A stretch of DNA of 64,000 bases from Saccharospirillum sp965652395 (GTDB lineage Bacteria; Pseudomonadota; Gammaproteobacteria; Pseudomonadales; Natronospirillaceae), in the NCBI GenBank assembly GCA_965652395.1, contig CBFGUW010000010.1, forward strand, positions 67,153 to 131,152. Direction: 5' to 3'. Each line of letters opens with the position of its first letter. Within the stretch, counting starts at the first letter, position 1. Made by a program: the position numbers and the translations under genes. The notes under the pieces are model-generated. The model was not told the origin of the DNA, made no database searches, and saw only the letters and a list, made by a program, of their open reading frames with translations. Shown piece by piece: positions 24,520 to 32,415 of this stretch.

Positions 24520-25434
24520 ATGTACAAATTGAATTTCCTGATCGCCGACGATGCCGGTTTTATACGTGATCTGGTCAAGCGGGCGCTGAAAAGCCAGTTT
24601 ACCCAGTGCCAGATTGATGAAGCCGTCAATGGTCGTAAGGCTCAGTCCCTGATCAGCAAAAACCGGTACGACTTGATACTGTGCGATTGGGAAATGCCGG
24701 AAATGTCCGGTCTTGAGGTGCTGGAATGGGTGAGAGACCGGGAGCTGGAGGAAAGCATCGATAAGACTCCCTTTATCATGGTGACCAGCCGTGGTGATAA
24801 AAACCATGTGATCAAGGCGGTCGAGGCCGGTGTCAACGACTATATTGGCAAGCCATTCAGTAACGACCAACTGTTAAAGAAAGTTTTCAAGGCTCTTTCG
24901 GTGAATCATAGAGAGCTTATCCGTTCGATTCTGAAAGGACGTGCGGCCATGGCTAAACCTCAGGGGAATGGTCTGAGCGAATCGGCCAGCCTGTTGACCG
25001 GTGGTGCCTCCGGCGCCGGGCAGGCGCGACCGGCTCAGCCGAGCCCGGGAAGTAGTGCCAGTCTGCTGACGGGTTCCGGGGTGGCGCAAAGAGAGTCGGG
25101 CCGCACTCCAACCCGCAAGTCCATTGGGAAAGTCCTGCTGCGGTCCTCCAAGGCCAACTGGGCCGGGATGGTGCGGAACCTGACCCTGACCGAAATCGCC
25201 GTTCAAATCACCTTTGAAGAGGTGCCGCCGCCGGGGCTGTTGGATCAGGTGGTGGTCGATTTGCAGGTGCCGGATCAACCCGAAGCCCTTGCCCGCATCA
25301 ATGGGTTTGTCACCCAGTTGGTGTTGAAAGACCGATCACTGGATTGCCGCACAGCCACCCTGGGCGTGAAGTTTGTTGACGACGATCCAGACAAAATGGC
25401 GATATTAAGCCGATTGGTTACCGGAAACGGTTGA
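24520..25434 (+). CDS. Response regulator with C-terminal PilZ-like domain
   Basis: Residues 1-125 form a CheY-like receiver (LNFLIADDAGFIRDLVKRAL, phosphoacceptor Asp56 in LILCDWEMPEMSG, IGKPFSNDQLLKKV). A low-complexity linker follows with a duplicated ASLLTG unit. Residues of about 195-300 look like a PilZ-type barrel (RKSIGKVLLRSSKANWAGMV, then RINGFVTQLV), but a clean RxxxR...D/NxSxxG pair is missing, so c-di-GMP binding is uncertain. Its end overlaps the convergent phoR end by 30 bases. The cognate kinase is not evident. Confidence 0.8.
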   Translation: MYKLNFLIADDAGFIRDLVKRALKSQFTQCQIDEAVNGRKAQSLISKNRYDLILCDWEMPEMSGLEVLEWVRDRELEESIDKTPFIMVTSRGDKNHVIKAVEAGVNDYIGKPFSNDQLLKKVFKALSVNHRELIRSILKGRAAMAKPQGNGLSESASLLTGGASGAGQARPAQPSPGSSASLLTGSGVAQRESGRTPTRKSIGKVLLRSSKANWAGMVRNLTLTEIAVQITFEEVPPPGLLDQVVVDLQVPDQPEALARINGFVTQLVLKDRSLDCRTATLGVKFVDDDPDKMAILSRLVTGNG

Positions 25435-26736
25435 GGATTCTTCCATCGGCAAGAGCCGATCGCGGGGAAAGCAGCAGGTGAAGACCGAGCCGCGTCCGGG
25501 AATGCTGGAGATATCCAGCCGCCCCTGATGATGCTGCAGAATATGTTTGACGATGGCGAGACCAAGACCGGTGCCGCCGCGCTCGCTGGAGCGGCCAGGG
25601 TCCACCCGGTAGAAGCGCTCAGTCAGGCGGGGGATATGACGGGAGTCGATGCCGATGCCTTCATCTCGAATGGAAATAAACCCACCGGCGGTGGACTCAT
25701 GCCACTGCAGTTGGATATGGCTGCCATCCGGACTGTAATTCACGGCGTTGTAGACCAGGTTGCTGATGGCGGAGCGTAATTCTTTCGGGTCGCCCTGTAA
25801 CGCTGAGCTACCGTTGATGCGCACTTCTATTTGGTGACCGCGTTCCTGGGACAGTTCGCGGGCGTCCTGAGCAATGGATTCGAGGAAGTCCGGGATATCC
25901 ACACGTTGCCTAACAGATTGCTGTACTTCGGCATCCAGGCGAGTCAACACCAAGAGGTCGTTCACCAGGTTGTCCATTCGCTGAGTCTGGTCATTCATGC
26001 TGTTCAATGCTTTCTGCAGCGCCGGTGGCAGATCTTCACTGAAATCCAAAATCGATTCCAAATAGCCTTTCAATACGGTCAACGGTGTTTTCAGCTCGTG
26101 GCTGGCGTTGGCCACAAAATCCTGGCGCATCTGTTCCAGCTGGCGAACCCGTGTTGTATCCCGAATCAACAGCAGGCGTTCACCCTTGCCGTAAATCGTC
26201 ATGGAGATATCGAGATAGCGATCCGGGAAGGCGGGGTTCTCCATTTGAATGGTGTCGCGCACTTCGCGGCTGTTATAAAACTTCAGAAAAGCCGGTTCCC
26301 GCAGCAGGTTGACCAGGAGCTGGCCTTCGTCCTGCTGGCGCAGTTTGAGCAGTTCACGGGCGGATTGGTTCCACCATTGCAGGGCGCCGTCACGGTCCAG
26401 CAGTATCACTCCGTCGCGCAAGGCCTCGGTGGAGTTTTGCACACGATTGATGACATTGCGGTAATGGCGGATTTTCTTGCGATGGTTGCGCTGCACGCCG
26501 TACAGGTGGTCGAACACCATGCCCCAGAGGCCCTGGGCGTCGGGCGGTTCGGTTTTGGCGCCCTTGCGCAGCCAGAGAATCAGCCGGCTCTGTTGGTACA
26601 GCTGCCAGCCGAGTACAAAACTGACCGCGAGAAACAGCACTGGCCATAAATGCCCGACCCAGAGTCCGAATAGGGCGGCGACGGCCAGTAACAGGAGAAG
26701 GTTGCGGTAGTAGGAGCGACGAATATCCCGAATCAT
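25405..26736 (-). CDS. phoR: Phosphate regulon sensor histidine kinase PhoR
   Basis: The 443-residue protein has two N-terminal membrane segments (about 12-50), a PAS domain (about 95-200, VILLDRDGALQWWN), HisKA with His213 in FVANASHELKTPLTVLKGYL, and an HATPase domain (DEGIGI, GGTGLGLAIVKHIL). It follows phoB with a 4-base overlap. It phosphorylates PhoB under phosphate limitation and is restrained by PstSCAB-PhoU, encoded 4 kb away. Confidence 0.96.
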   Translation of the reverse strand: MIRDIRRSYYRNLLLLLAVAALFGLWVGHLWPVLFLAVSFVLGWQLYQQSRLILWLRKGAKTEPPDAQGLWGMVFDHLYGVQRNHRKKIRHYRNVINRVQNSTEALRDGVILLDRDGALQWWNQSARELLKLRQQDEGQLLVNLLREPAFLKFYNSREVRDTIQMENPAFPDRYLDISMTIYGKGERLLLIRDTTRVRQLEQMRQDFVANASHELKTPLTVLKGYLESILDFSEDLPPALQKALNSMNDQTQRMDNLVNDLLVLTRLDAEVQQSVRQRVDIPDFLESIAQDARELSQERGHQIEVRINGSSALQGDPKELRSAISNLVYNAVNYSPDGSHIQLQWHESTAGGFISIRDEGIGIDSRHIPRLTERFYRVDPGRSSERGGTGLGLAIVKHILQHHQGRLDISSIPGRGSVFTCCFPRDRLLPMEESSTVSGNQSA

Positions 26737-27440
26737 GAAGCCGATTGTGCCGAAACTTTGGCAGAGAAGCGATAGCCGGTGCCTCGTACGGTTTGGATCA
26801 TGCCTTGATAGGGTTCGCCGAGTGCCTTGCGCAGCCGTCGGATGTGAACGTCGACGGTGCGTTCATCCACATAGACATTGCCGCCCCAAACCTGATCAAG
26901 CAGTTGCGACCGGGTATAGGCGCGTTCCGGGTGGCTCATGAAGAACTGCAGCAGCCGGAATTCGGTCGGCCCCATATTGAGTTCACCTTCGGCGGTGGTG
27001 ACGCGGTGGCTGTTGGGGTCGAGCTGCAGGCCTTGGATGTCGATGGGTTCTTCGATGCCAGCCGGGGTGGTGCGGCGCAGTACGGCTTTTAGACGAGCGA
27101 CCAGTTCGCGTGGCGAGAAGGGTTTGGTGATGTAGTCGTCGGCGCCGGCTTCGAGGCCGGTGACTTTGTGGTCTTCCTCGCCTTTGGCGGTGAGCATGAT
27201 GATGGGGATTTCGGCGGTCATGGGGTCTCGTTTGAGACGACGGGCGAGTTCAACGCCGCTGACGTTGGGCATCATCCAGTCGAGCAGGATGAGGTCGGGT
27301 TTTTGGTCGACCACCAGGCTGTGGGCTTCGGTGGCGTCGGCGGCTTCCAGGGTTCGGTAGCCTGCCATTTCAAGGGCGGCGGCGATGACTTCGCGGATGG
27401 CGGATTCGTCGTCAACGATCAGTATGCTGCGTGAGTTCAT
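26733..27440 (-). CDS. phoB: Phosphate regulon response regulator PhoB
   Basis: The 235-residue OmpR-type regulator has a receiver with Asp54 (ILLDWMMPNVSG) and a winged-helix output domain whose end reads TVDVHIRRLRKAL and IQTVRGTGYRFS. The WMMP motif after the phosphoacceptor is characteristic for PhoB. A Pho box precedes it, so it is autoregulated. phoR follows with overlapping start and stop codons. Confidence 0.96.
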   Translation of the reverse strand: MNSRSILIVDDESAIREVIAAALEMAGYRTLEAADATEAHSLVVDQKPDLILLDWMMPNVSGVELARRLKRDPMTAEIPIIMLTAKGEEDHKVTGLEAGADDYITKPFSPRELVARLKAVLRRTTPAGIEEPIDIQGLQLDPNSHRVTTAEGELNMGPTEFRLLQFFMSHPERAYTRSQLLDQVWGGNVYVDERTVDVHIRRLRKALGEPYQGMIQTVRGTGYRFSAKVSAQSAS

Positions 27441-27477
27441 CGTTAACTCCAGCTGTCAGTAATGAGGCTCAGTCCTT

Positions 27478-27511
27478 ATTTAACGCCCCAAGAATGACAG
27501 GAGTGTTACAG
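27478..27511 (-). promoter_or_regulatory. Pho-box promoter of phoBR
   Basis: On the minus strand CTGTAAC (27505-27511), a 4-base spacer and CTGTCAT (27494-27500) form a canonical 18-base Pho box. A -10-like TTAAAT (27478-27483) follows after 10 bases, the same geometry as at pstS. Confidence 0.85.
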
Positions 27512-27555
27512 TTTTCATCATATTGTCAAAATTAGGGTGGATTGTGGTTGAACCC

Positions 27556-27668
27556 GCAGCGTCGACCGAGGGCTCCCATGGAGGGTCGTCGTGAATATGT
27601 CCCTATAGACTAGGCCGCAGCATCCTTGCTGCGGACTTCCCTCCATGGGAGCCCCCGGTCGACGCTGC
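27556..27668. repeat. Long palindromic element 1
   Basis: A 30-base left arm (27556-27585) pairs with the right arm at 27639-27668 (one bulged region). Inside is a conserved core ending in the hairpin CCGCAGCATCCTTGCTGCGG (27615-27634). It lies behind ubiA and upstream of phoB. The core recurs at 34236-34332 and 38329-38455 with unrelated arms. Confidence 0.85.
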
Positions 27669-27686
27669 TAGCCAGTGTTTGTACCA

Positions 27687-28550
27687 TTACCCAAACAGTG
27701 CTAAATCCAATACCGCCCCCACAAACAAAGCCATTCCCGCCCAATGATTATTCAGAAAGGCTTTAAAACAAGGGTCGCGTTCACGCCCACGGATCAGCCA
27801 CTGCTGGTAAAGGAAGCAACCACCGGCCACGGCCAGTCCCAGGCTCCAGAACCAGCTCAATCCCGCCTGAATACCCAGCATCAACCAGCTCATCCAGGTG
27901 AGCCCCTGTAATACACCTATCATCAGTCGGTCGGCGTCGCCGAAGAGAATGGCGGTGGATTTGATGCCGATCTTCAGGTCGTCGTCGCGGTCTACCATGG
28001 CGTAGAGGGTGTCGTAATGCACCGTCCACAGGATATTGGCGGTATAGAGTAGCCAGGTGACTTCGGAGAGCGGTGCTTCGACGGCGGTGTAAGCCATGGG
28101 GATGGCCCAGGAGAAGGCGGCGCCGAGAAAGACCTGCGGCAGGTAGGTGTAACGCTTCATGAATGGGTAGAGCGAGGCCAGGAAGAGGCCGCCGAAGGAC
28201 ATATAGACGGTGGTGGTGTTGGTGAACAACACCAGGACGAAGGCGCTGAGGGCGAGGATGACAAAGAGCATCAGTGCTTCGCGTTCGCTGACCAGGCCGC
28301 GGGCGAGGGGTCTTTGGTTGGTGCGTTTGACGTGGCCGTCGAGGTGGCGGTCGGCGTAGTCGTTGATGACACAGCCAGCGCTGCGCATGAGGACGGTGCC
28401 CATGACGAATATAAAGACCAGATGAATGGGCGGTAGGCCGTCCGCGGCGAGCCAGAGTGCGGTCAGGGTGGGCCAGAGCAGTAAGTAGATGCCGATGGGC
28501 CGGTCAAGACGGGTCAGTTTCAGATAGTGTGGCAAGGCGTTGGTGTTCAT
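27687..28550 (-). CDS. ubiA: 4-hydroxybenzoate polyprenyltransferase
   Basis: The 287-residue membrane protein has about eight helices and both UbiA aspartate motifs: NDYADRHLDGHVKRT (first, prenyl diphosphate-Mg) and DRDDDLKIGIKST (second). LKLTRLDRPIGIYLLLWPTL at the N-terminus is typical. It attaches the polyprenyl tail to 4-hydroxybenzoate in ubiquinone synthesis. It follows ubiC, whose product is its substrate, and overlaps the end of ubiC by 47 bases. Confidence 0.96.
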   Translation of the reverse strand: MNTNALPHYLKLTRLDRPIGIYLLLWPTLTALWLAADGLPPIHLVFIFVMGTVLMRSAGCVINDYADRHLDGHVKRTNQRPLARGLVSEREALMLFVILALSAFVLVLFTNTTTVYMSFGGLFLASLYPFMKRYTYLPQVFLGAAFSWAIPMAYTAVEAPLSEVTWLLYTANILWTVHYDTLYAMVDRDDDLKIGIKSTAILFGDADRLMIGVLQGLTWMSWLMLGIQAGLSWFWSLGLAVAGGCFLYQQWLIRGRERDPCFKAFLNNHWAGMALFVGAVLDLALFG

Positions 28551-29055
28551 AGCGAATCAAGTCTTCCAGAAAAAATTCGGTAACCATCAGCGGTTGGCCC
28601 TGGAGCCGGTAGCGGGCACGCCGCCCCCAACCGACCGGGGTTTGGGTCACTTCGAGTGAGTCTTTGGTGACGCCGGGGGTGGTGAACAGCAGTTCCCCCA
28701 GGGGCCGGGTGTTGAGGCGGGTCAGTTGTCCCAGACCATTGCGGAGGCTGTGTTCGGGTACCAGGGTGTGGGCCATGACCCAGGGCTGATCCCCATCACA
28801 GAGGCGGACCTTGCGCGACCAGTAGCGTTTTGGACCGGTACCGGAATCGAGCTGGCTGATGGGTGGGTTGATCAATAAATGGCGCTCGTCGATGACTTCC
28901 ACGCGAAATTTTGGGGAACGTTGTCGCAATGCCTGGGTCAAACTGCCAGGCAGGTGAATCCAGTAGCGGTAAGCCGGGGGGATTTTGGGCTGGGCCGTTG
29001 GCACCGCTTTCCATTCATAATGGCGAGTGTCGGGGTCGAAATCCAAGGCGATCAC
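28504..29055 (-). CDS. ubiC: Chorismate lyase
   Basis: The 183-residue protein fits UbiC in length and in the block RYWSRKVRLCDGDQPWVMAHTLVPE, which contains active-site arginine and glutamate positions, followed by GQLTRLNTRPLGELLF and a C-terminal TEFFLEDLIRYE. It converts chorismate to 4-hydroxybenzoate and pyruvate, the first committed ubiquinone step. The GTG start at 29055 lacks a strong ribosome site, so the start may be off by a few codons. Confidence 0.93.
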   Translation of the reverse strand: MIALDFDPDTRHYEWKAVPTAQPKIPPAYRYWIHLPGSLTQALRQRSPKFRVEVIDERHLLINPPISQLDSGTGPKRYWSRKVRLCDGDQPWVMAHTLVPEHSLRNGLGQLTRLNTRPLGELLFTTPGVTKDSLEVTQTPVGWGRRARYRLQGQPLMVTEFFLEDLIRYEHQRLATLSETDPS

Positions 29056-29122
29056 GGGACGCTGGGAATGAGGCGGCCAGTGTACTGGGGGGCTTGGTGG
29101 AATGCCAGTCTGGGTGTGGAAT

Positions 29123-29210
29123 GGGAGACGCTTGATGGGAGATGCTTGACGCTAAGAGAGTGTGTCTGTGGTCATATTCGCGTCTCCCGTCCAGCATCTC
29201 CCGTCCAGCG
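29123..29210. repeat. Imperfect inverted repeat of CTCCCGTC/CCAGC units
   Basis: The left part (29123-29152) and right part (29180-29210) share inverted blocks such as AGCATCTCCC, and the right part is itself made of two TCTCCCGTCCAGC units. A related sequence is at 31517-31586. It lies between the divergent ubiC and rubredoxin genes. Confidence 0.6.
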
Positions 29211-29318
29211 GTCCTATCGCCAAGTCAATAATCACCTCGGATAGCTTGCTTTTGGCGGCGCCTGCCATTAGTTTTTGCGGCCCGGCCGCGTTTCCCCTTC
29301 ATTGATCTGAGGACCGAC

Positions 29319-29483
29319 ATGAGAAAATGGCAATGCATTGTCTGTGGTTTTATCTATGACGAAGCGGAAGGTTTGCCTGAGGAAGGCATCCAACCCGGAA
29401 CCGCCTGGGAAGATGTCCCCCAAGACTGGTTCTGCCCGGATTGCGGTGCCAGTAAAGACGATTTTGAGATGATAGAAATCTGA
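29319..29483 (+). CDS. rubA: Rubredoxin
   Basis: This 54-residue frame (MRKWQCIVCGFIYDEAEG at the start, WFCPDCGASKDDFE at the end) has both CxxC motifs that bind one iron. It transfers electrons from the reductase encoded directly downstream to an acceptor such as an alkane hydroxylase or peroxide/superoxide reductase. CTGAGGA is a good ribosome site 7 bases before the ATG. The stop overlaps the next start (TGATG). Confidence 0.95.
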   Translation: MRKWQCIVCGFIYDEAEGLPEEGIQPGTAWEDVPQDWFCPDCGASKDDFEMIEI

Positions 29484-30646
29484 TGGCCATTTCATCGCAG
29501 CCTTCGTCGCTGGTGATTGTCGGCTCCGGGCTCGCCGCCTACACCCTGGCTCGGGAATGGCGCAAGCAGGACTCGACCACTCCGCTGACGATTGTGACCG
29601 CCGATGACGGTGCCGGTTATTCCAAGCCCATGCTGTCCAATGCGTTTGGCAAGGGGCAGTCTCCGGACGACCTGATCCAGCTGAGTGCGGAGCAGGCGGC
29701 GGAACAATTTCAGGCTCGCCTGCTCACCCATACCCGGGTGACTCATATCGATCCGGCTACCCAAACGCTCCAACTGGACCAGGGCGAGGCCTTGAGCTGG
29801 GGTAAGTTAGTGCTTGCTCTGGGCGCCGAGCCGATCAAAGCGCCATTGGAAGGGGATGCGGTGGACCGGGTGATGAGTATTAACACCCGTCTCGACTTCC
29901 AAGCCTTCCACACCGCCTTGAGCGACCGCAGGAAGGTGCTGATCATGGGGGCTGGACTCATAGGCTGTGAGTTCGCCAATGATCTGGCCAGCGCCGGGTT
30001 CGAGGTGGATGTGGTTGCCCCGAGCGAGACTCTGCTGGCCGGGCTGGTGCCTCCTCCCATCGGGCAGGCTCTTCAGGGCGCGCTGGAAAAACTCGGTGTG
30101 CGGTTTCATTTGGGCCCGTTGGTAAGCCGGGTGGATCAAGGTAAAGATGGCACCCTGGCGGTTCGCCTGACAAATGGCCAAAATCTTCCGGCCGATGCCG
30201 TATTATCCGCCGTAGGTTTGCGCCCCCGTCTCGATCTGGCACGTGCCGCGGGGTTGGAGTTGAATCGCGGCATCAAGGTTGATAAGTACTTACAAACCTC
30301 AAAAGCCAATATTTATGCGCTGGGTGACTGTGCCGAGGTGGAAGGGCAGGTGCTGCAGTTTGTTATGCCATTGATGAATTCGGCCCGGGCTCTGGCGAAA
30401 ACGCTGGCTGTCGAACCCACTCCCGTGCACTGGCCTGCGATGCCGATCACTGTAAAAACTCCGGCCTGTCCTGTGATCCTGTACCCACCTCGGAAAGGTG
30501 GGGCATGGCAAATTGACGGCGAGGACGCTAATCTAGCGGCGGTGTGTCGTCAGGGCGGAGCAGTCACCGGTTTCGCCCTAAGTGGCGAACGAGTCAAAGA
30601 ACGTAATACCTGGTTGAAAGCGGTCCCGCCGCTATTGGCAACCTGA
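29483..30646 (+). CDS. rubB: NAD(P)H rubredoxin reductase
   Basis: The 387-residue flavoprotein has an N-terminal FAD motif (LVIVGSGLAAYTLA), an NAD motif (VLIMGAGLIGCEFANDLASAG, near residue 155) and the second FAD motif NIYALGDCAEVEG. The C-terminal domain matches rubredoxin/ferredoxin reductases of the AlkT/RubB group. It is translationally coupled to rubredoxin. No alkane hydroxylase is in the window, so the terminal acceptor is unknown. Confidence 0.93.
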   Translation: MAISSQPSSLVIVGSGLAAYTLAREWRKQDSTTPLTIVTADDGAGYSKPMLSNAFGKGQSPDDLIQLSAEQAAEQFQARLLTHTRVTHIDPATQTLQLDQGEALSWGKLVLALGAEPIKAPLEGDAVDRVMSINTRLDFQAFHTALSDRRKVLIMGAGLIGCEFANDLASAGFEVDVVAPSETLLAGLVPPPIGQALQGALEKLGVRFHLGPLVSRVDQGKDGTLAVRLTNGQNLPADAVLSAVGLRPRLDLARAAGLELNRGIKVDKYLQTSKANIYALGDCAEVEGQVLQFVMPLMNSARALAKTLAVEPTPVHWPAMPITVKTPACPVILYPPRKGGAWQIDGEDANLAAVCRQGGAVTGFALSGERVKERNTWLKAVPPLLAT

Positions 30647-30705
30647 TAACCCTCGCGTATGCTGAAAAAGTCTCGCGGAACACGATAACTAAGAAGGATA
30701 GTCTT

Positions 30706-30978
30706 ATGCGTAAACCTGAACTGGCTGCTGCTATTGCCGAGAAAGCGGACATCTCCAAAGAAAAAGCCAACGAAGTTTTGAATGCTGTATTGGATCAAAT
30801 CACCAACACCGTGGCGAAGAAAGAATCTGTTACCCTGGTTGGCTTTGGGACTTTCGAAGCTCGCGCCCGTGCTGCTCGTACCGGTAAAAATCCCCAGACC
30901 GGCGAAAGCATCCAGATCCCCGCCAGCAACACCGTTGCCTTCAAGCCGGGTAAGGCACTGAAAGACGCGGTTAACTGA
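30706..30978 (+). CDS. DNA-binding protein HU
   Basis: The 90-residue protein is a typical HU/IHF-type histone-like protein: MRKPELAAAIAEKADISKEKA, VTLVGFGTFEARARAARTGKNP and the DNA-binding arm ending with PASNTVAFKPGKALKDAVN. It binds and bends DNA without strong sequence preference. HU-alpha and HU-beta cannot be told apart safely from the sequence. A strong terminator follows. Confidence 0.95.
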   Translation: MRKPELAAAIAEKADISKEKANEVLNAVLDQITNTVAKKESVTLVGFGTFEARARAARTGKNPQTGESIQIPASNTVAFKPGKALKDAVN

Positions 30979-31020
30979 TTATTACCGGCGGTATAACCGG
31001 GCATTAACCGATTTATCGTC

Positions 31021-31049
31021 AAAAAACGGGGCTTTAAGCCCCGTTTTTT
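31021..31049 (+). terminator. Intrinsic terminator of the HU gene
   Basis: AAAAAACGGGGCTT and AAGCCCCGTTTTTT form a near-perfect palindrome with a GGGGC core and a six-T tail. Confidence 0.95.
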
Positions 31050-31142
31050 GTGGGTGACATTCAGCAATGCACCCCAACGCTTGGCACGACCCCTTTCCGT
31101 CGCCAAGATGCGCACTCTAGTTTGCTTCACAAGGTTGGCTCT

Positions 31143-31511
31143 ATGAAATTGCGCCTGTTGCTTTGGCTGATGGCCATTCGTTTCCGTCGTGCTGTGCGCC
31201 GGAACCCCGCTTTCCGGGATTACCTGAAAGACAACGACCGTACCATTCAATTCACCACGGAAAAGCAACGAGTGGCTCGATATCTGGCATTTCGGGACCA
31301 AAAGTTGCGCAGCCGGGCCGGTGAAACCCCGCAGGCCGATCTCACGCTGCGCTTTGTCAGCGCCGCTATCGGCTTTCAGACACTCTGGTCAATGGCCACC
31401 GGTAAGGACAGAAATGCCGTCATGCGTGCCATCCAAGACAAACAACTGACCGTGGAAGGGGACCCGATGGTTCTGATGTGGTTCCAGAAGAGTGTGAAGT
31501 ATTTGCGTTGA
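31143..31511 (+). CDS. SCP2 sterol-binding-like small protein
   Basis: ATG 31143 (AAGG 8 bases upstream) gives 122 residues. The first 20 residues are hydrophobic and basic (MKLRLLLWLMAIRFRRAVRR), suggesting membrane contact. The remainder has the SCP2-like pattern ADLTLRFVSAAIGFQTLW ... AIQDKQLTVEGDPMVLMWFQKSVKYL. Such proteins bind lipids or act in ubiquinone assembly (UbiT/UbiJ type); the function here is unproven. Confidence 0.7.
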   Translation: MKLRLLLWLMAIRFRRAVRRNPAFRDYLKDNDRTIQFTTEKQRVARYLAFRDQKLRSRAGETPQADLTLRFVSAAIGFQTLWSMATGKDRNAVMRAIQDKQLTVEGDPMVLMWFQKSVKYLR

Positions 31512-31516
31512 ATGCT

Positions 31517-31586
31517 GAATGCTTAACGGGAGACGGAAGACGCTTTAACTCTGCATCTCCCGTCTCCCATCCGGCGTCCAGCGTCA
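31517..31586. repeat. Imperfect inverted repeat related to 29123-29210
   Basis: The sequence holds ACGGGAGACGGAAGACGC on the left and GCATCTCCCGTCTCCC plus GGCGTCCAGCGTC on the right. It fills the whole gap between two convergent genes and could terminate both. It shares the CTCCCGTC and CCAGCG units with the element at 29.1 kb. Confidence 0.55.
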
Positions 31587-32072
31587 CTAAACATACCCCA
31601 ACGGCAAGTCTGTCTTATCGACCACCCGTCTCAGTACGAAACTGGAATGCACACCGGACACGCCCGGTATTCGGGTGATGCGGTTCAGTAACAACTCCTG
31701 GAAGACGTCCATATCCGGTACCACGGCTTTGAGCATGTAGTCCGCATCGTGACCGGTAATGATGTAGCACTCCTGAATCTCCGGGCATTCACTGATACGG
31801 CGATGGAACTCGTCGAACCGTTCGGGAATGTGGCGGTCCATACTGATCAGAATAATGGCCGTGAGCGATAACCCGAGTTTTTTGCGTTCCAACAGGGTCA
31901 CCCGTTTGAGGATAACACCCGACTCTTCCAGTGCCCTCACCCGCCGCAGACAGGGGGAGGGCGACAGTCCGACACGTTCGGCCAGCTGTTGATTGGTCAA
32001 GCCGCCGTCCTCTTGCAGGCATTCCAGTATTTTTCGGTCTATCTTATCGATTCTGGCGAGTTTGTCAGTCAT
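31587..32072 (-). CDS. Lrp/AsnC family transcriptional regulator
   Basis: ATG 32072 (first Met of a family-like start MTDKLARIDKIDRKILECLQ) gives 161 residues. An N-terminal helix-turn-helix (LTNQQLAERVGLSPSPCLRRV) is followed by the RAM/ligand domain with VPDMDVFQELLLNRITRIPGV. It is the size of Lrp and divergent from leuA; Lrp commonly controls leucine biosynthesis, so leuA is a likely target. Confidence 0.9.
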   Translation of the reverse strand: MTDKLARIDKIDRKILECLQEDGGLTNQQLAERVGLSPSPCLRRVRALEESGVILKRVTLLERKKLGLSLTAIILISMDRHIPERFDEFHRRISECPEIQECYIITGHDADYMLKAVVPDMDVFQELLLNRITRIPGVSGVHSSFVLRRVVDKTDLPLGYV

Positions 32073-32317
32073 GGTGAAATTTTCAGCCTTTATTTCTTGT
32101 TTGTATGGCAGATAGTAGCTTAATCGGGTTGTATTAGGCCAACTTCGCAAACACCTTGCGCGTCTTCCGCTATAGACTGTTAATCGTTGCTCAGACAGTC
32201 AGGCACTATCCTGCTTCACTGTCCCTTCAGCCCCGCCCACAAGGCAGGGCCTCGCAGCCGGTTATCCTCCCGCTGCCGAGCCGGTCAGATCCCGGATATC
32301 CTCCGAGAGCTGATCCT

Positions 32318-32355
32318 GGCGGGTCCGAGCATTGCTCGCCCGCCACCTCCTTTTG
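32318..32355 (+). promoter_or_regulatory. Terminator-like hairpin in the leuA leader
   Basis: GGCGGG (32318-32323) pairs with CCCGCC (32339-32344), with CGAGC-ATT-GCTCG stacked inside, and is followed by ACCTCCTTTTGC. It ends about 70 bases before leuA. This fits an attenuator, though no leucine-rich leader peptide with its own stop is seen. The rest of the 343-base Lrp-leuA gap shows nothing else I can support. Confidence 0.45.
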
Positions 32356-32415
32356 CTGTTCAAACCCAACGACAGGCTAAACAGGCCATTCAAACTGGCT
32401 AACAAGGACACGACC

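Noticed and set aside
25831..26649. 272-residue open frame antisense to phoR
   Set aside because: It lies wholly inside phoR, has no ribosome site or known motif, and is explained by codon bias of the coding strand.
32332..32415. Possible leucine leader peptide before leuA (TTG start, four consecutive Leu codons)
   Set aside because: It has no stop codon before leuA and runs in frame into it; it also lies behind, not before, the terminator-like hairpin.
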